From the NCBI RefSeq assembly GCF_030209355.1, contig NZ_JARVSF010000012.1:62001-126000 (forward strand): a stretch of 64,000 nt of DNA, in the 5' to 3' direction. How positions within the stretch are numbered: position 1 is the first letter of the stretch; the number at the start of each line of letters is the position of its first letter. This document shows positions 1-7,578 of this stretch, piece after piece. The DNA comes from Pseudarthrobacter sp. fls2-241-R2A-127 (GTDB lineage: Bacteria > Actinomycetota > Actinomycetes > Actinomycetales > Micrococcaceae). Below the pieces are notes generated by a model, which searched no databases, was not told the origin of the DNA, and saw only the letters and a list, made by a program, of their open reading frames with translations. The position numbers and the translations under genes were made by a program.

Positions 1-1638
1 CGCTCGCTGCAGGACAACAAGGATGCGCCGCTGCAGATCAGCCGCTTCCAGGCAGGGCTCTGGGACGAGCTGGCGCAGCTGGGCATCGTGGACCAGCAGG
101 CTGCCGCGTGGCGCTCGGCCGTTGGCGGCCTCCTGGAAGGTGGCGTGGACGGGCTGCCGCTGCCTGCGTCCCTGAACGCGGAGCTGCGCCCGTACCAGCT
201 GGAGGGCTACAACTGGCTCAGCTTCCTCTACAAGCATGGGCTGGGAGGCGTCCTGGCCGACGACATGGGCCTGGGCAAGACCGTGCAGGCGCTGGCACTG
301 ATGTGCGCCGCGAAGGACCAGGCCGACACGGCAGCTTCGTCCCTGGAAACGCCCGACGCCGGTGCTGCCGCCGGCGCTGAAGGCCGGCCGGCCGCGGGCG
401 CACCCTTCCTGGTGGTGGCACCCACCAGCGTGGTGGGCAACTGGGCGCTTGAGGCCGCGCGCTTCGCCCCCGGCCTGACCGTCCGCACGGTGGGCGAGAC
501 ATTCGGCAAGAGCGGCCAGGACGTGGCCGAGGCCCTGGGCGGGGCCGACGTCGTCATCACCTCCTACGCTTTGTTCCGCATCGACTATGAGGCCTACGCC
601 TCCCGCACGTGGGCCGGGCTGGTCCTGGACGAGGCGCAGTTCGTCAAGAACCACCAGTCCAAGGCCTACCAGTGCGCCCGGAAGCTGCCGGCGGCGTTCA
701 AGCTGGCCATCACCGGCACCCCGCTGGAGAACAACCTGATGGAGTTCTGGGCCCTGACGTCCATCGTGGCTCCCGGCTTGTTCTCCAGCCCCAAGCGTTT
801 TGCCGAGTACTACCAGAAGCCGGTGGAAAAGAACGGCGACAAGGGGCAGCTCGAGAAGCTCAGGCGCCGGGTCCGGCCGCTGATGATGCGGCGCACCAAG
901 GACCAGGTGATCAAGGACCTGCCACCGAAGCAGGAGCAAATCCTGGAAGTGGTACTGAATCCGCGGCACCAGAAGGTGTACCAGACGCACCTGCAGCGCG
1001 AACGGCAAAAGATCCTGGGGCTGATCGAGGACGTCAACAAGAACCGCTTCACCATTTTCCAGTCGCTGACGCTGCTGCGGCAGCTCAGCCTGGACGTGTC
1101 ACTGGTGGATCCGTCCTTGTCCGCAGTAAGGTCCTCCAAGCTCGATGTGCTGTTCGAGCAGCTGGAGGACCTGGTGGCCGAGGGGCACCGCGCACTGATC
1201 TTCAGCCAGTTCACCGGGTTCCTGGGGAAGGTGCGGGAGCGGCTGGACGAGGAAAAGATCGAATACTGCTACCTGGACGGCGGCACCCGGAACCGTGCCG
1301 ACGTGGTCAGCGAATTCAAGAACGGCAGCGCCCCGGTGTTCCTGATTTCGCTCAAGGCCGGCGGCTTCGGGCTCAACCTCACCGAGGCGGACTACGTCTT
1401 CCTCCTGGATCCCTGGTGGAACCCGGCCTCGGAGGCGCAGGCCGTGGACCGGACGCACCGCATTGGGCAGGCCCGGAACGTGATGGTGTACCGGCTCGTG
1501 GCCAAGGACACCATCGAGGAGAAGGTCATGGCGCTGAAGACCCGGAAGTCGCAGCTGTTCGCGGACGTCATGGAGGGCGATGCCCTGTCCGGCGGCGCCA
1601 TCACGGCCGAGGACCTGGCGGGGTTGTTCAAGGAGTAG
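1..1638 (+). CDS. SNF2-family DEAD/DEAH helicase, C-terminal part (5' end outside window)
   Basis: This is the SWI2/SNF2-type ATPase core of a helicase-like protein. The reading frame is open from base 1, so the true start lies upstream and 545 residues are visible. In order one sees the motif LRPYQLEGYNWL, the Walker A segment DDMGLGKT, the Walker B box as DEAQ, motif III as ITGTPLENN, and the C-terminal helicase motifs SLKAGGFGLNLT, DPWWNP and DRTHRIGQ. An insert rich in Ala, Gly and Pro separates Walker A from motif Ia. Bacterial members of this family usually carry an N-terminal SWIM zinc-finger or SNF2-associated region, which would lie outside the window. It probably acts on DNA or nucleoprotein in the cytoplasm; the exact role is unknown. 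Confidence 0.93.
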   Translation, partial: RSLQDNKDAPLQISRFQAGLWDELAQLGIVDQQAAAWRSAVGGLLEGGVDGLPLPASLNAELRPYQLEGYNWLSFLYKHGLGGVLADDMGLGKTVQALALMCAAKDQADTAASSLETPDAGAAAGAEGRPAAGAPFLVVAPTSVVGNWALEAARFAPGLTVRTVGETFGKSGQDVAEALGGADVVITSYALFRIDYEAYASRTWAGLVLDEAQFVKNHQSKAYQCARKLPAAFKLAITGTPLENNLMEFWALTSIVAPGLFSSPKRFAEYYQKPVEKNGDKGQLEKLRRRVRPLMMRRTKDQVIKDLPPKQEQILEVVLNPRHQKVYQTHLQRERQKILGLIEDVNKNRFTIFQSLTLLRQLSLDVSLVDPSLSAVRSSKLDVLFEQLEDLVAEGHRALIFSQFTGFLGKVRERLDEEKIEYCYLDGGTRNRADVVSEFKNGSAPVFLISLKAGGFGLNLTEADYVFLLDPWWNPASEAQAVDRTHRIGQARNVMVYRLVAKDTIEEKVMALKTRKSQLFADVMEGDALSGGAITAEDLAGLFKE

Positions 1639-1712
1639 CGAACCGCGTTGGCTCGCCGCCCGTTCCCGCATATGCTGTTCTCCACCGCAAAACTACAACG
1701 TTGGAGAATACT

Positions 1713-2732
1713 GTGCCCCAGCAGCAGGCCGCCCAGGAAACCGTTGCCCCGGCAGCACTGCCGCTGCGCGCGGACGCCTTCACCGTCCCGTACCGCGATC
1801 CGATATGGGACGGACCCACGGACCCCGTCCTGGTGGCCGACCATTCCAGCGGCGAGTGGGTCCTCTTCTACACCCAGCGGCGCGCCACAGCTCCGGGACT
1901 GACCGGCGTGGAGTGGGTGCACGGAACCGGGATCGGCGTTGCGAGGTCGTCCGACGGCGGCGCCACCTGGCGCTACCAGGGCACCGTTGAGGGACTCATC
2001 CCACCGGGAACGGAACTCCCGGCAACCCTCTGGGCGCCCGACGTCGTACGCATCGGCAACCGGTGGATCATGTACCTGACAGTGTTGGGTGGCCGGCGGA
2101 CGGATTGGACCGGCAGGGCGGAAATCGTCCAGTTCGCCAGTGTTGACCTGCGGTCCTGGGAGTACCTGGGCGGCATCGGCCTGGACTCGCCCCGGGTGAT
2201 TGATGCCGCCGTTGCCCGGTGCGGCGACGGCCGGTACCGGCTCTGGTATAAGGATGAAGCCCGCGGTTCCACCACGCACAGCGCCGTCACGGATACCCCT
2301 GACGATCCGGCGTCATGGAGCCTGGAGGGCGTCGCCATGCCAGGCCGGCCACACGAGGGGCCCAAGGTCTTCGCGCTGGGCGGCAGTTATTGGATGATCG
2401 TGGACGAATGGCGCGGCCAGGCGGTGTACCGGTCGGCCGGCGGTAACGGGAACTGGGCCCGGCAGGACCATCTGGGCGGGTTGCTCCTCACGGCGCCGGA
2501 ATCCTGGGACGGAAGGCCCGTCGTCGGGCGCCACGCGGACGTGGTGCCCCTCCGGGACGGTGAAACGTCCGACGCCGGCGCGGACCGTGCACTGTTGGTC
2601 TACTTCACGCATCCCTGTTGGGGCGGCGAGGACATCGGCACCATGGCACCGGGCCCGCGCACGCGCCTCAGCCACGTCCGCGCCGCCGTACTGGAAGTGC
2701 GTGACGGGGTCCTGGTGTGCACGGAACACTAG
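1713..2732 (+). CDS. Five-bladed beta-propeller glycosidase (GH43/GH32/GH117-like)
   Basis: Predicted 339-residue cytoplasmic glycoside hydrolase of the five-bladed propeller superfamily. Blade-like repeats are visible: an early YRDPIWDGPTDPVLV segment with the acidic residue typical of blade 1, then LWAPDVVRIGNRWIMYLTV, then VIDAAVARCGDGRYRLWYKDE, then HEGPKVFALGGSYWMIVDEW. The DP, IDAA and HEGP segments sit where this superfamily places its catalytic acids. I chose the GTG at 1713 because GGAG lies 6 bases upstream; the frame stays open further upstream but reads through the end of the helicase gene. No signal peptide is seen. The substrate cannot be read from the sequence, and there are no sugar transport neighbours. 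Confidence 0.75.
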   Translation: MPQQQAAQETVAPAALPLRADAFTVPYRDPIWDGPTDPVLVADHSSGEWVLFYTQRRATAPGLTGVEWVHGTGIGVARSSDGGATWRYQGTVEGLIPPGTELPATLWAPDVVRIGNRWIMYLTVLGGRRTDWTGRAEIVQFASVDLRSWEYLGGIGLDSPRVIDAAVARCGDGRYRLWYKDEARGSTTHSAVTDTPDDPASWSLEGVAMPGRPHEGPKVFALGGSYWMIVDEWRGQAVYRSAGGNGNWARQDHLGGLLLTAPESWDGRPVVGRHADVVPLRDGETSDAGADRALLVYFTHPCWGGEDIGTMAPGPRTRLSHVRAAVLEVRDGVLVCTEH

Positions 2733-2741
2733 GCACGGCGA

Positions 2742-2801
2742 AGGGCCAAACCCTGGAACTATAAGCCGGCGGTTGCCGGCACCGGTCCAAGGTTTGGCCC
2801 T
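2742..2801. repeat. Long inverted repeat between the glycosidase and amt genes
   Basis: The arms AGGGCCAAACC (2742-2752) and GGTTTGGCCCT (2791-2801) match perfectly. With one mismatch the pairing extends by four more positions, to 2756 and 2787. The loop itself contains a GCCGGC...GCCGGC mini-hairpin. It lies just after the glycosidase stop and may be its terminator, although no T-run follows. Confidence 0.6.
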
Positions 2802-2838
2802 GACTCGTGCGCTGGGACTTTTGACGCGGACGCGTCCG

Positions 2839-2870
2839 CCGGGCGCCGCCCCCAGCAGGTGGGCGCCCGG
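2839..2870 (-). terminator. Probable terminator hairpin downstream of amt
   Basis: CCGGGCGCC (2839-2847) pairs with GGCGCCCGG (2862-2870) around a 14-base loop. It sits 25 bases past the amt stop codon on the minus strand. There is no clear U-tract, so the call rests on position and stem strength. Confidence 0.5.
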
Positions 2871-2894
2871 CAGCGTTGCACCGGAGGTCCGGAG

Positions 2895-4187
2895 CTAGAC
2901 CCGCTGCGGCGAGCCCAGTTCCACCGGGTCCTCGTCGGTAAGGTAGGCAAGCTCGGAGTGGGCTGCGAGGTCGATGCCGCGGAGCTCGTCCTCAGGCTTG
3001 ATGCGCAGGCCGCCCATGGCCTTGTCCAGGACCTTGGCCAGGATCCAGGTGACGCCGAAGGAGTAGGCCAGGACGCTGACGGTGGCGATCGCCTGGACTC
3101 CCAGCAGATCGAAGCCGCCGCCGTAGAAGAGGCCGCTGACGCCGTTCGGGGCCTTGTCCGTGGCGAAGAGGCCGATCAGCAGGGTGCCGAGGATGCCACC
3201 CACGAGGTGGACGCCCACGACGTCGAGCGAATCGTCGAAGCCCAGCCGGAACTTCCATTCGATGGCCAGCGAGCAGACGGCGCCGGCGATGGCGCCGATG
3301 GCCAGGGCACCCAGCGGGCTGACGGCGCCGCAGGCGGGGGTGATGGCCACCAGCGCGGCGATCAGGCCGGATGCGGCGCCCATGCTGGTGGCTGCGCCGT
3401 GGCGGAACCGCTCCACAAGGGCCCAGGCGAGCAGGCCGGCCGCGGCGGCGACGGCGGTGTTGAGGAAGACAACGGCCGCGGACTGGCCGGCGGCGAGCGC
3501 GGAGCCGGCGTTGAAGCCGAACCAGCCCACCCACAGCAGGCCTGCGCCCAGCAGTACCAGGGGACGGCTGTGCGGCTTGGCGTGTTCAACCTTGGGCCAG
3601 CCGGAGCTCTTGCCCAGGACGAGGGCCAGGGCCAGGGCTGCGGCGCCGGCGTTCATATGCACCGCGGTGCCGCCGGCGAAGTCGATGGCCTTGATGCCGT
3701 TGGCGATCCAGCCGCCCACCGTGCTGCCGTCCGCTGAGTCGAACGCGAACACCCAGTGCGCGATGGGGAAGTAGACCACGGTGGCCCAGATACCTGCGAA
3801 CACCATCCAGGCGCCGAACTTCATGCGCCCTGCGGCAGCTCCGGCAACCAGTGCCGTGGTGACGCAGGCGAAGAACAGCTGGAATGCTGCGAACAGGATG
3901 ACCGGGATGGACGCCGAATCATCCTTGGCCAGCAGCTGCCCCATGCCGGGGAATTCGGTGACGTCACCGATCAGGCCCAGGCCGCCCACCGAGTTGCCGA
4001 AGGCCATGGAGTAGCCGAACAGTGCCCAGAGGACGGCCACCAGGCTGGCGCCGCCGAAGCACATCATCATCATGTTGAGAATGCGGCGCGACCCCACCAT
4101 GCCCCCGTAAAACAGGGCCAGGGCGGGTATCATCATGCACACCAGCGCCGAGCTGGCCAAAATCCAAGCGACATTTCCCGAATCCAT
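2895..4187 (-). CDS. amt: Ammonium (methylammonium) transporter Amt
   Basis: A 430-residue inner-membrane channel of the Amt/MEP/Rh family that takes up ammonium and, in many members, methylammonium. About eleven hydrophobic segments are visible. Both pore histidines of the family appear to be present, in GGTAVHMNAGAAALA and VVGVHLVGGILG. The ATG at 4187 is preceded by AAAGGGG at a good distance; a longer reading frame upstream has no ribosome site. The gene is the last of a co-directional minus-strand series that begins with the GlnT-like ligase, but it has its own 247-base leader with a possible GlnR site. No GlnK or GlnD gene follows it. Context suggests it supplies ammonium or methylammonium to the neighbouring amide-forming pathway, which is inference. 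Confidence 0.93.
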   Translation of the reverse strand: MDSGNVAWILASSALVCMMIPALALFYGGMVGSRRILNMMMMCFGGASLVAVLWALFGYSMAFGNSVGGLGLIGDVTEFPGMGQLLAKDDSASIPVILFAAFQLFFACVTTALVAGAAAGRMKFGAWMVFAGIWATVVYFPIAHWVFAFDSADGSTVGGWIANGIKAIDFAGGTAVHMNAGAAALALALVLGKSSGWPKVEHAKPHSRPLVLLGAGLLWVGWFGFNAGSALAAGQSAAVVFLNTAVAAAAGLLAWALVERFRHGAATSMGAASGLIAALVAITPACGAVSPLGALAIGAIAGAVCSLAIEWKFRLGFDDSLDVVGVHLVGGILGTLLIGLFATDKAPNGVSGLFYGGGFDLLGVQAIATVSVLAYSFGVTWILAKVLDKAMGGLRIKPEDELRGIDLAAHSELAYLTDEDPVELGSPQRV

Positions 4188-4333
4188 GGGAAACCCCTTT
4201 CGTGATGCGAAGAGAGAACGGTCTATTGCCGTCAGAGCCGCTCTGCGGAGGGACGTGGCCGGAGAAACCACGTTCAGCGGGAGGGGCGGCTGTTGCCGTC
4301 TGATACCAATGTATGGCGGTGATTTTTGGGTGG

Positions 4334-4381
4334 GTTTCCGGTGTGTTAAATGATCGTTTCAGTCATCTACACCCGGGTTTC
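4334..4381 (-). promoter_or_regulatory. Possible GlnR-type nitrogen-control site upstream of amt
   Basis: Read on the minus strand, GAAAC, TTAAC and GAAAC occur at exact 11-base steps (plus-strand GTTTC 4356-4360, GTTAA 4345-4349, GTTTC 4334-4338). A further GAAAC at 4377-4381 is one base out of phase. This resembles the a/b half-site array of actinobacterial GlnR boxes. The array lies about 150 bases upstream of the amt start. The rest of 4188-4434 shows no gene. Confidence 0.4.
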
Positions 4382-4434
4382 AGGCGTCCCGCAGAGCGCA
4401 GGAGTTACTGCAAAGCCACCCGTTGCGGGCGGCG

Positions 4435-5067
4435 CTATTTAGCGGAGATGGCCAGGAACTGGATGGGCAGGTCAAGGAGTTCCAGCGGGCCGTGCGGGCC
4501 TTCGCCGTCGAGCAGCAGGGAGTCTCCCGGCTCCATTGCGTACTCGTAGGAGCCGTGGCCGTAGACCATCTTCCCGGCGAGCATGTAGATGAATTCGGTG
4601 CCGGGGTGCTGGAACAGCGGAAACACATCGCTGGCGTCCGTGAGGGTCACCAGCGTGGGTTCCAGCGCATCCGTGCGGCCTTTGAGCGTGCCCAGGACGC
4701 GGTATTCGTGGCCATGCTGGGTGCCGCTGCGGACGGTCAGGCTGCCCTGCCCGCTTTTGGTGAAGGTGGCGTCCCGGTCGGTGTCCGCGCCGCGGAACAG
4801 TGCCGTGACGGGGACGTTCAGCCCGTCGACGAGCCGCTGCAGGGTGGTCAGGGAACAGGAGGTGGTGGCGGTCTCGACGCGGGAAATCATCGCTTTGGAG
4901 ATGCCGGTGCGTGCCGCGAGTTCGGCCGAGGAAAGACCCTGCGTGGTGCGGTAGTGACGCACCTGCGCCGCGATGACCTGCTCCAGCCGGCCGGCAGGCT
5001 GCCCGGCTTCCTGGTCGCGGCTCACGTCGTCGCCGCGGTCTCCGGCCTGTTCGGTCATGTCAGCCAT
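4435..5067 (-). CDS. XRE-family regulator with C-terminal cupin sensor
   Basis: A 210-residue transcription factor. An N-terminal helix-turn-helix of the Cro/C1 type spans roughly residues 35-90 (GLSSAELAARTGISKAMISRV, then LQRLVDGLNVPVTALF). A cupin domain follows at roughly residues 130-205 (PGTEFIYMLAGKMVYGHG, MEPGDSLLLDGEGPHGP). This pair of domains is typical of small-ligand regulators of amino acid and amine catabolism. The ATG at 5067 (MADMTE) or at 5058 is the likely start; neither has a strong ribosome site. The gene lies 40 bases after the amidohydrolase and probably belongs to the same minus-strand transcript. A likely role is sensing the pathway substrate or product, which is inference. 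Confidence 0.85.
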   Translation of the reverse strand: MADMTEQAGDRGDDVSRDQEAGQPAGRLEQVIAAQVRHYRTTQGLSSAELAARTGISKAMISRVETATTSCSLTTLQRLVDGLNVPVTALFRGADTDRDATFTKSGQGSLTVRSGTQHGHEYRVLGTLKGRTDALEPTLVTLTDASDVFPLFQHPGTEFIYMLAGKMVYGHGSYEYAMEPGDSLLLDGEGPHGPLELLDLPIQFLAISAK

Positions 5068-5107
5068 CTTAGGCGGGCCGCGGGAGGTCCCGTGTACGAC
5101 GCCGGCG

Positions 5108-6394
5108 CTAGGCAATGGCGCGGGCCTCACCGAGCAGCCCGGCGAGGGAGTCCGCCAGGGCGAGTGCGCCGGCTTCGGCGTCCCGGTCCTCGACGAGTTC
5201 GTCCGGCGAGTGCGAGATGCCGGTGGGGTTGCGGACGAACAACATGGCGGCGGGCAGGTGTGCCGCGAGCACTCCAGCGTCGTGTCCGGCACCGGTGTCC
5301 AGTACAGGTGCGGCCGGCAGCAGTTCCCGCAGCCGGTCCCGCAGTACGCCGTCGAAATGCACGGTGGGGCTGAGCGACTCCGTGCCCAGGACCGCCGTGC
5401 AGCCTTCCTCGGCGGCGAGGACCCGGGCGTTCAGCCCGATGGCCTCCACCAGTGCGGCCGTGACGGAGTCTTCCGGGTGCCGGACGTCGATCCACAGGTC
5501 CACCCGGGAGGCGATTACGTTGGTGCCGCCGGGGACGGGCTTCACGCGGCCCACCGTCGCGCGGGCGTCCTTGTACTTTCGGGCCGCATCCCGGATGGAA
5601 ACCATCACCTTGGCGGCGGCGATCATCGGGTCTTTTCGGTCCTTCATGAGCGTGGTGCCGGCGTGGTTTCCCTCCCCCGCGATGCTCAGCTTCCACCGGC
5701 CGTGGCCCAGGATGGACGAGCCGATGGCCACCGGCTGGTTGAGGTCAATGAGCCCCCGCCCCTGTTCCACGTGCAGTTCCACGAACATCCCCAGCTGCTG
5801 CAGGGCCATAAAGTCAGGCCCGATGAACCGGGGGTCCTGGCCGGTCGCGGCGGCGACGTCCGCGTAAGTGTTGCCATCCGGATCCTTGAGGTTCCGGGCC
5901 TTGCTGGCGTCCAGTTCCCCGGTCAGGAGCCTGGAGCCGAGGCAGGCGACGCCGAACCGCGAACCCTCCTCCTCCGGGAAGACGGCGAGCGCCAGGGGCC
6001 GGCGCGGCCGGAAGTTCCGGGCCTTGAGGAGGTCGACGGCGACAAGCGCCGAGGCGACGCCGAGCGGGCCGTCGTACTCGCCGCCGCCGGGGACGGAATC
6101 GAGGTGGCTGCCGGTGGCCACGGCGTCTGTCCGCACACCGGCGGCGGTGTCCCACCATGCCCAGATGATCCCGTTGGCGTCCGTGTGCACATCCAGCCCG
6201 CGCCGGACGGCCTGTTCGATGAACCAGGCGCGCAGGTCGGTTTCGGCCGTGGAGAACACCGGGCGGGAGTAGCCGCCCCGGGTGGTGTCGCGGCCGACGC
6301 CGGAAATGTCCTTGAGGAGGCCGGCAACAGTTGGTGCGCCGGCAGTTTCGGCGGGCACCGCGGGCAGCACGCGTGCTGTCTGGGGAAAGCTCAC
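5108..6394 (-). CDS. M20-family amidohydrolase (hydantoinase/carbamoylase or allantoate amidohydrolase type)
   Basis: A 428-residue metal-dependent hydrolase of the Zn-hydantoinase/N-carbamoylase group. Metal-ligand motifs are visible: GSHLDSVPGGGEYDGPLGV (His97, Asp108), FPEEEGSRFG (Glu near 142), ELHVEQG, and DTGAGHDAG near the C terminus. Family members hydrolyse N-carbamoyl amino acids, ureidoglycolate or allantoate and release ammonia, carbon dioxide or an amino acid. The GTG at 6394 begins 11 bases after the SolA-like stop, with ACGGA upstream, which fits an operon. Its place next to an N-methyl amino acid oxidase suggests an N-carbamoyl or N-acyl (N-methyl) amino acid substrate. That is inference, and the family cannot be divided by substrate from motifs alone. 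Confidence 0.85.
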   Translation of the reverse strand: MSFPQTARVLPAVPAETAGAPTVAGLLKDISGVGRDTTRGGYSRPVFSTAETDLRAWFIEQAVRRGLDVHTDANGIIWAWWDTAAGVRTDAVATGSHLDSVPGGGEYDGPLGVASALVAVDLLKARNFRPRRPLALAVFPEEEGSRFGVACLGSRLLTGELDASKARNLKDPDGNTYADVAAATGQDPRFIGPDFMALQQLGMFVELHVEQGRGLIDLNQPVAIGSSILGHGRWKLSIAGEGNHAGTTLMKDRKDPMIAAAKVMVSIRDAARKYKDARATVGRVKPVPGGTNVIASRVDLWIDVRHPEDSVTAALVEAIGLNARVLAAEEGCTAVLGTESLSPTVHFDGVLRDRLRELLPAAPVLDTGAGHDAGVLAAHLPAAMLFVRNPTGISHSPDELVEDRDAEAGALALADSLAGLLGEARAIA

Positions 6395-6405
6395 GGGGAT
6401 CCGTT

Positions 6406-7578
6406 CTATGAGGTCAATGCTGTGGTCGATGCGCTGCGGAACCGGGCGGGAACAGTCCCGGTGCCAGTGGCCAGGTCCGCGGCCCACTGTCCGATCAGCG
6501 GCGCAAACTTGGCCCCGTGCCCTGAGCACGGCGAGACGATGGTGAGGTTGTCGGCCCGGTCGATGAGGAAGTCCTCGTTGGGGGTGTTGGTGAACAGGCA
6601 CGTGGTTTCGGCGTAGGGTTCCGGGTCCAGTCCTGGCAGATAGCGGCGGACGTAGTCCACCACGCGGGTGCGGTTGGCCGGGTCCACCACACCGGTTTGG
6701 GCTGCCGCGGACCGGATCCGCGGGCCGCCGTTGTATTCGGCCACCTTCTGGCCGGCAAAGCCCGCGTCCCGGCCGCCGGGAAGCCCGTAGGCCTGGATGT
6801 CCGCGGCTTTGTGGATGAAGGTGGGCCAGCCCGGGGCACCCGTGCCCGAGCCGCCGTCATCCTCCCTGTACCGGAAGTGGAAGGCCTGCTCCTGGCGGAC
6901 GGAGAATTCCGGCAGGCCCGCAACGAACCCGGCCGGGAGCGGCAGGGACTCCAGCAGCCGCGGCAGCCAGCCGCCGGCGCTGACCACCAGGTTGCCGGCG
7001 TCGAGCGTTTCCCCTGCCGCGGAGTGCAGCCGGTAGCCGGCGTCCCGTGCTTCCACGCTTTGCAGCTCCCAGCCCGTCAGCAGCCGGGCGCCGCGGCCGA
7101 CGGCGAGCGCCACCATGGCATTGACGGACGTTTCGGCGTCGATCACGCCGGCGCCGGGGTGCCAGAGGACCTCGGTGTCGAAGGCGATCTGCGGCCAGCG
7201 GGACCGGGCTTCGGCGGCGGACAGCAGCTCGTGCTCCACGCCGGCGCCGGCCAACACGTCAGCGAGCTGCGCCGGGTTGCGCTTGGGGCCGTAGTCCACG
7301 GCACCGAAGGGGGTGATCAGCTCGGTGCCGGCCTCCAGGGTGAGCCCGTCCCAGAGCGCCTTCGAATCCTGGACCGCCTGCGTGTAGAAGGGGTCCGGGT
7401 AGGCGTAGCGGAAGATCCGGGCGGAGCCGTGCGAGCTGCCGTCGTGCGCTGCCGGGATGTCGCGTTCCAGGAGGGTGACCTGGTGGCCGCGGGCGGCGAG
7501 CTGCCAGGCGGTGGCGGCACCGGCCAGACCGGCGCCCACCACCACGTAATCCGACGCGCCGGAAAAGTAGCCAGGCAT
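6406..7578 (-). CDS. solA: Monomeric sarcosine oxidase / N-methyltryptophan oxidase family flavoprotein
   Basis: A 390-residue FAD enzyme that oxidises the N-methyl group or C-N bond of a secondary amino acid, making hydrogen peroxide. The dinucleotide motif is GAGLAG (15-20). The active-site segment SSHGSARIFR (48-57) matches the MSOX segment holding the flavin-contacting His and Arg. Cys327 in TTCLFTNTPNEDF is at the position of the covalent-FAD cysteine of MSOX. PCSGHGAKFAP (350-360) is the C-terminal flavin motif. The start ATG overlaps the stop of the MgsC-like gene by one base, so translation is probably coupled. The genomic context suggests N-methylglutamate or a related N-alkyl amino acid as substrate instead of sarcosine, since a dedicated sarcosine oxidase lies 22 kb away. 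The symbol is by family likeness only. Confidence 0.85.
   Translation of the reverse strand: MPGYFSGASDYVVVGAGLAGAATAWQLAARGHQVTLLERDIPAAHDGSSHGSARIFRYAYPDPFYTQAVQDSKALWDGLTLEAGTELITPFGAVDYGPKRNPAQLADVLAGAGVEHELLSAAEARSRWPQIAFDTEVLWHPGAGVIDAETSVNAMVALAVGRGARLLTGWELQSVEARDAGYRLHSAAGETLDAGNLVVSAGGWLPRLLESLPLPAGFVAGLPEFSVRQEQAFHFRYREDDGGSGTGAPGWPTFIHKAADIQAYGLPGGRDAGFAGQKVAEYNGGPRIRSAAAQTGVVDPANRTRVVDYVRRYLPGLDPEPYAETTCLFTNTPNEDFLIDRADNLTIVSPCSGHGAKFAPLIGQWAADLATGTGTVPARFRSASTTALTS

Noticed and set aside
609..1712. Upstream extension of the glycosidase frame through the helicase gene
   Set aside because: It overlaps the helicase motifs and reads as Arg/Gly/Pro-rich noise; the GTG at 1713 has a good ribosome site.
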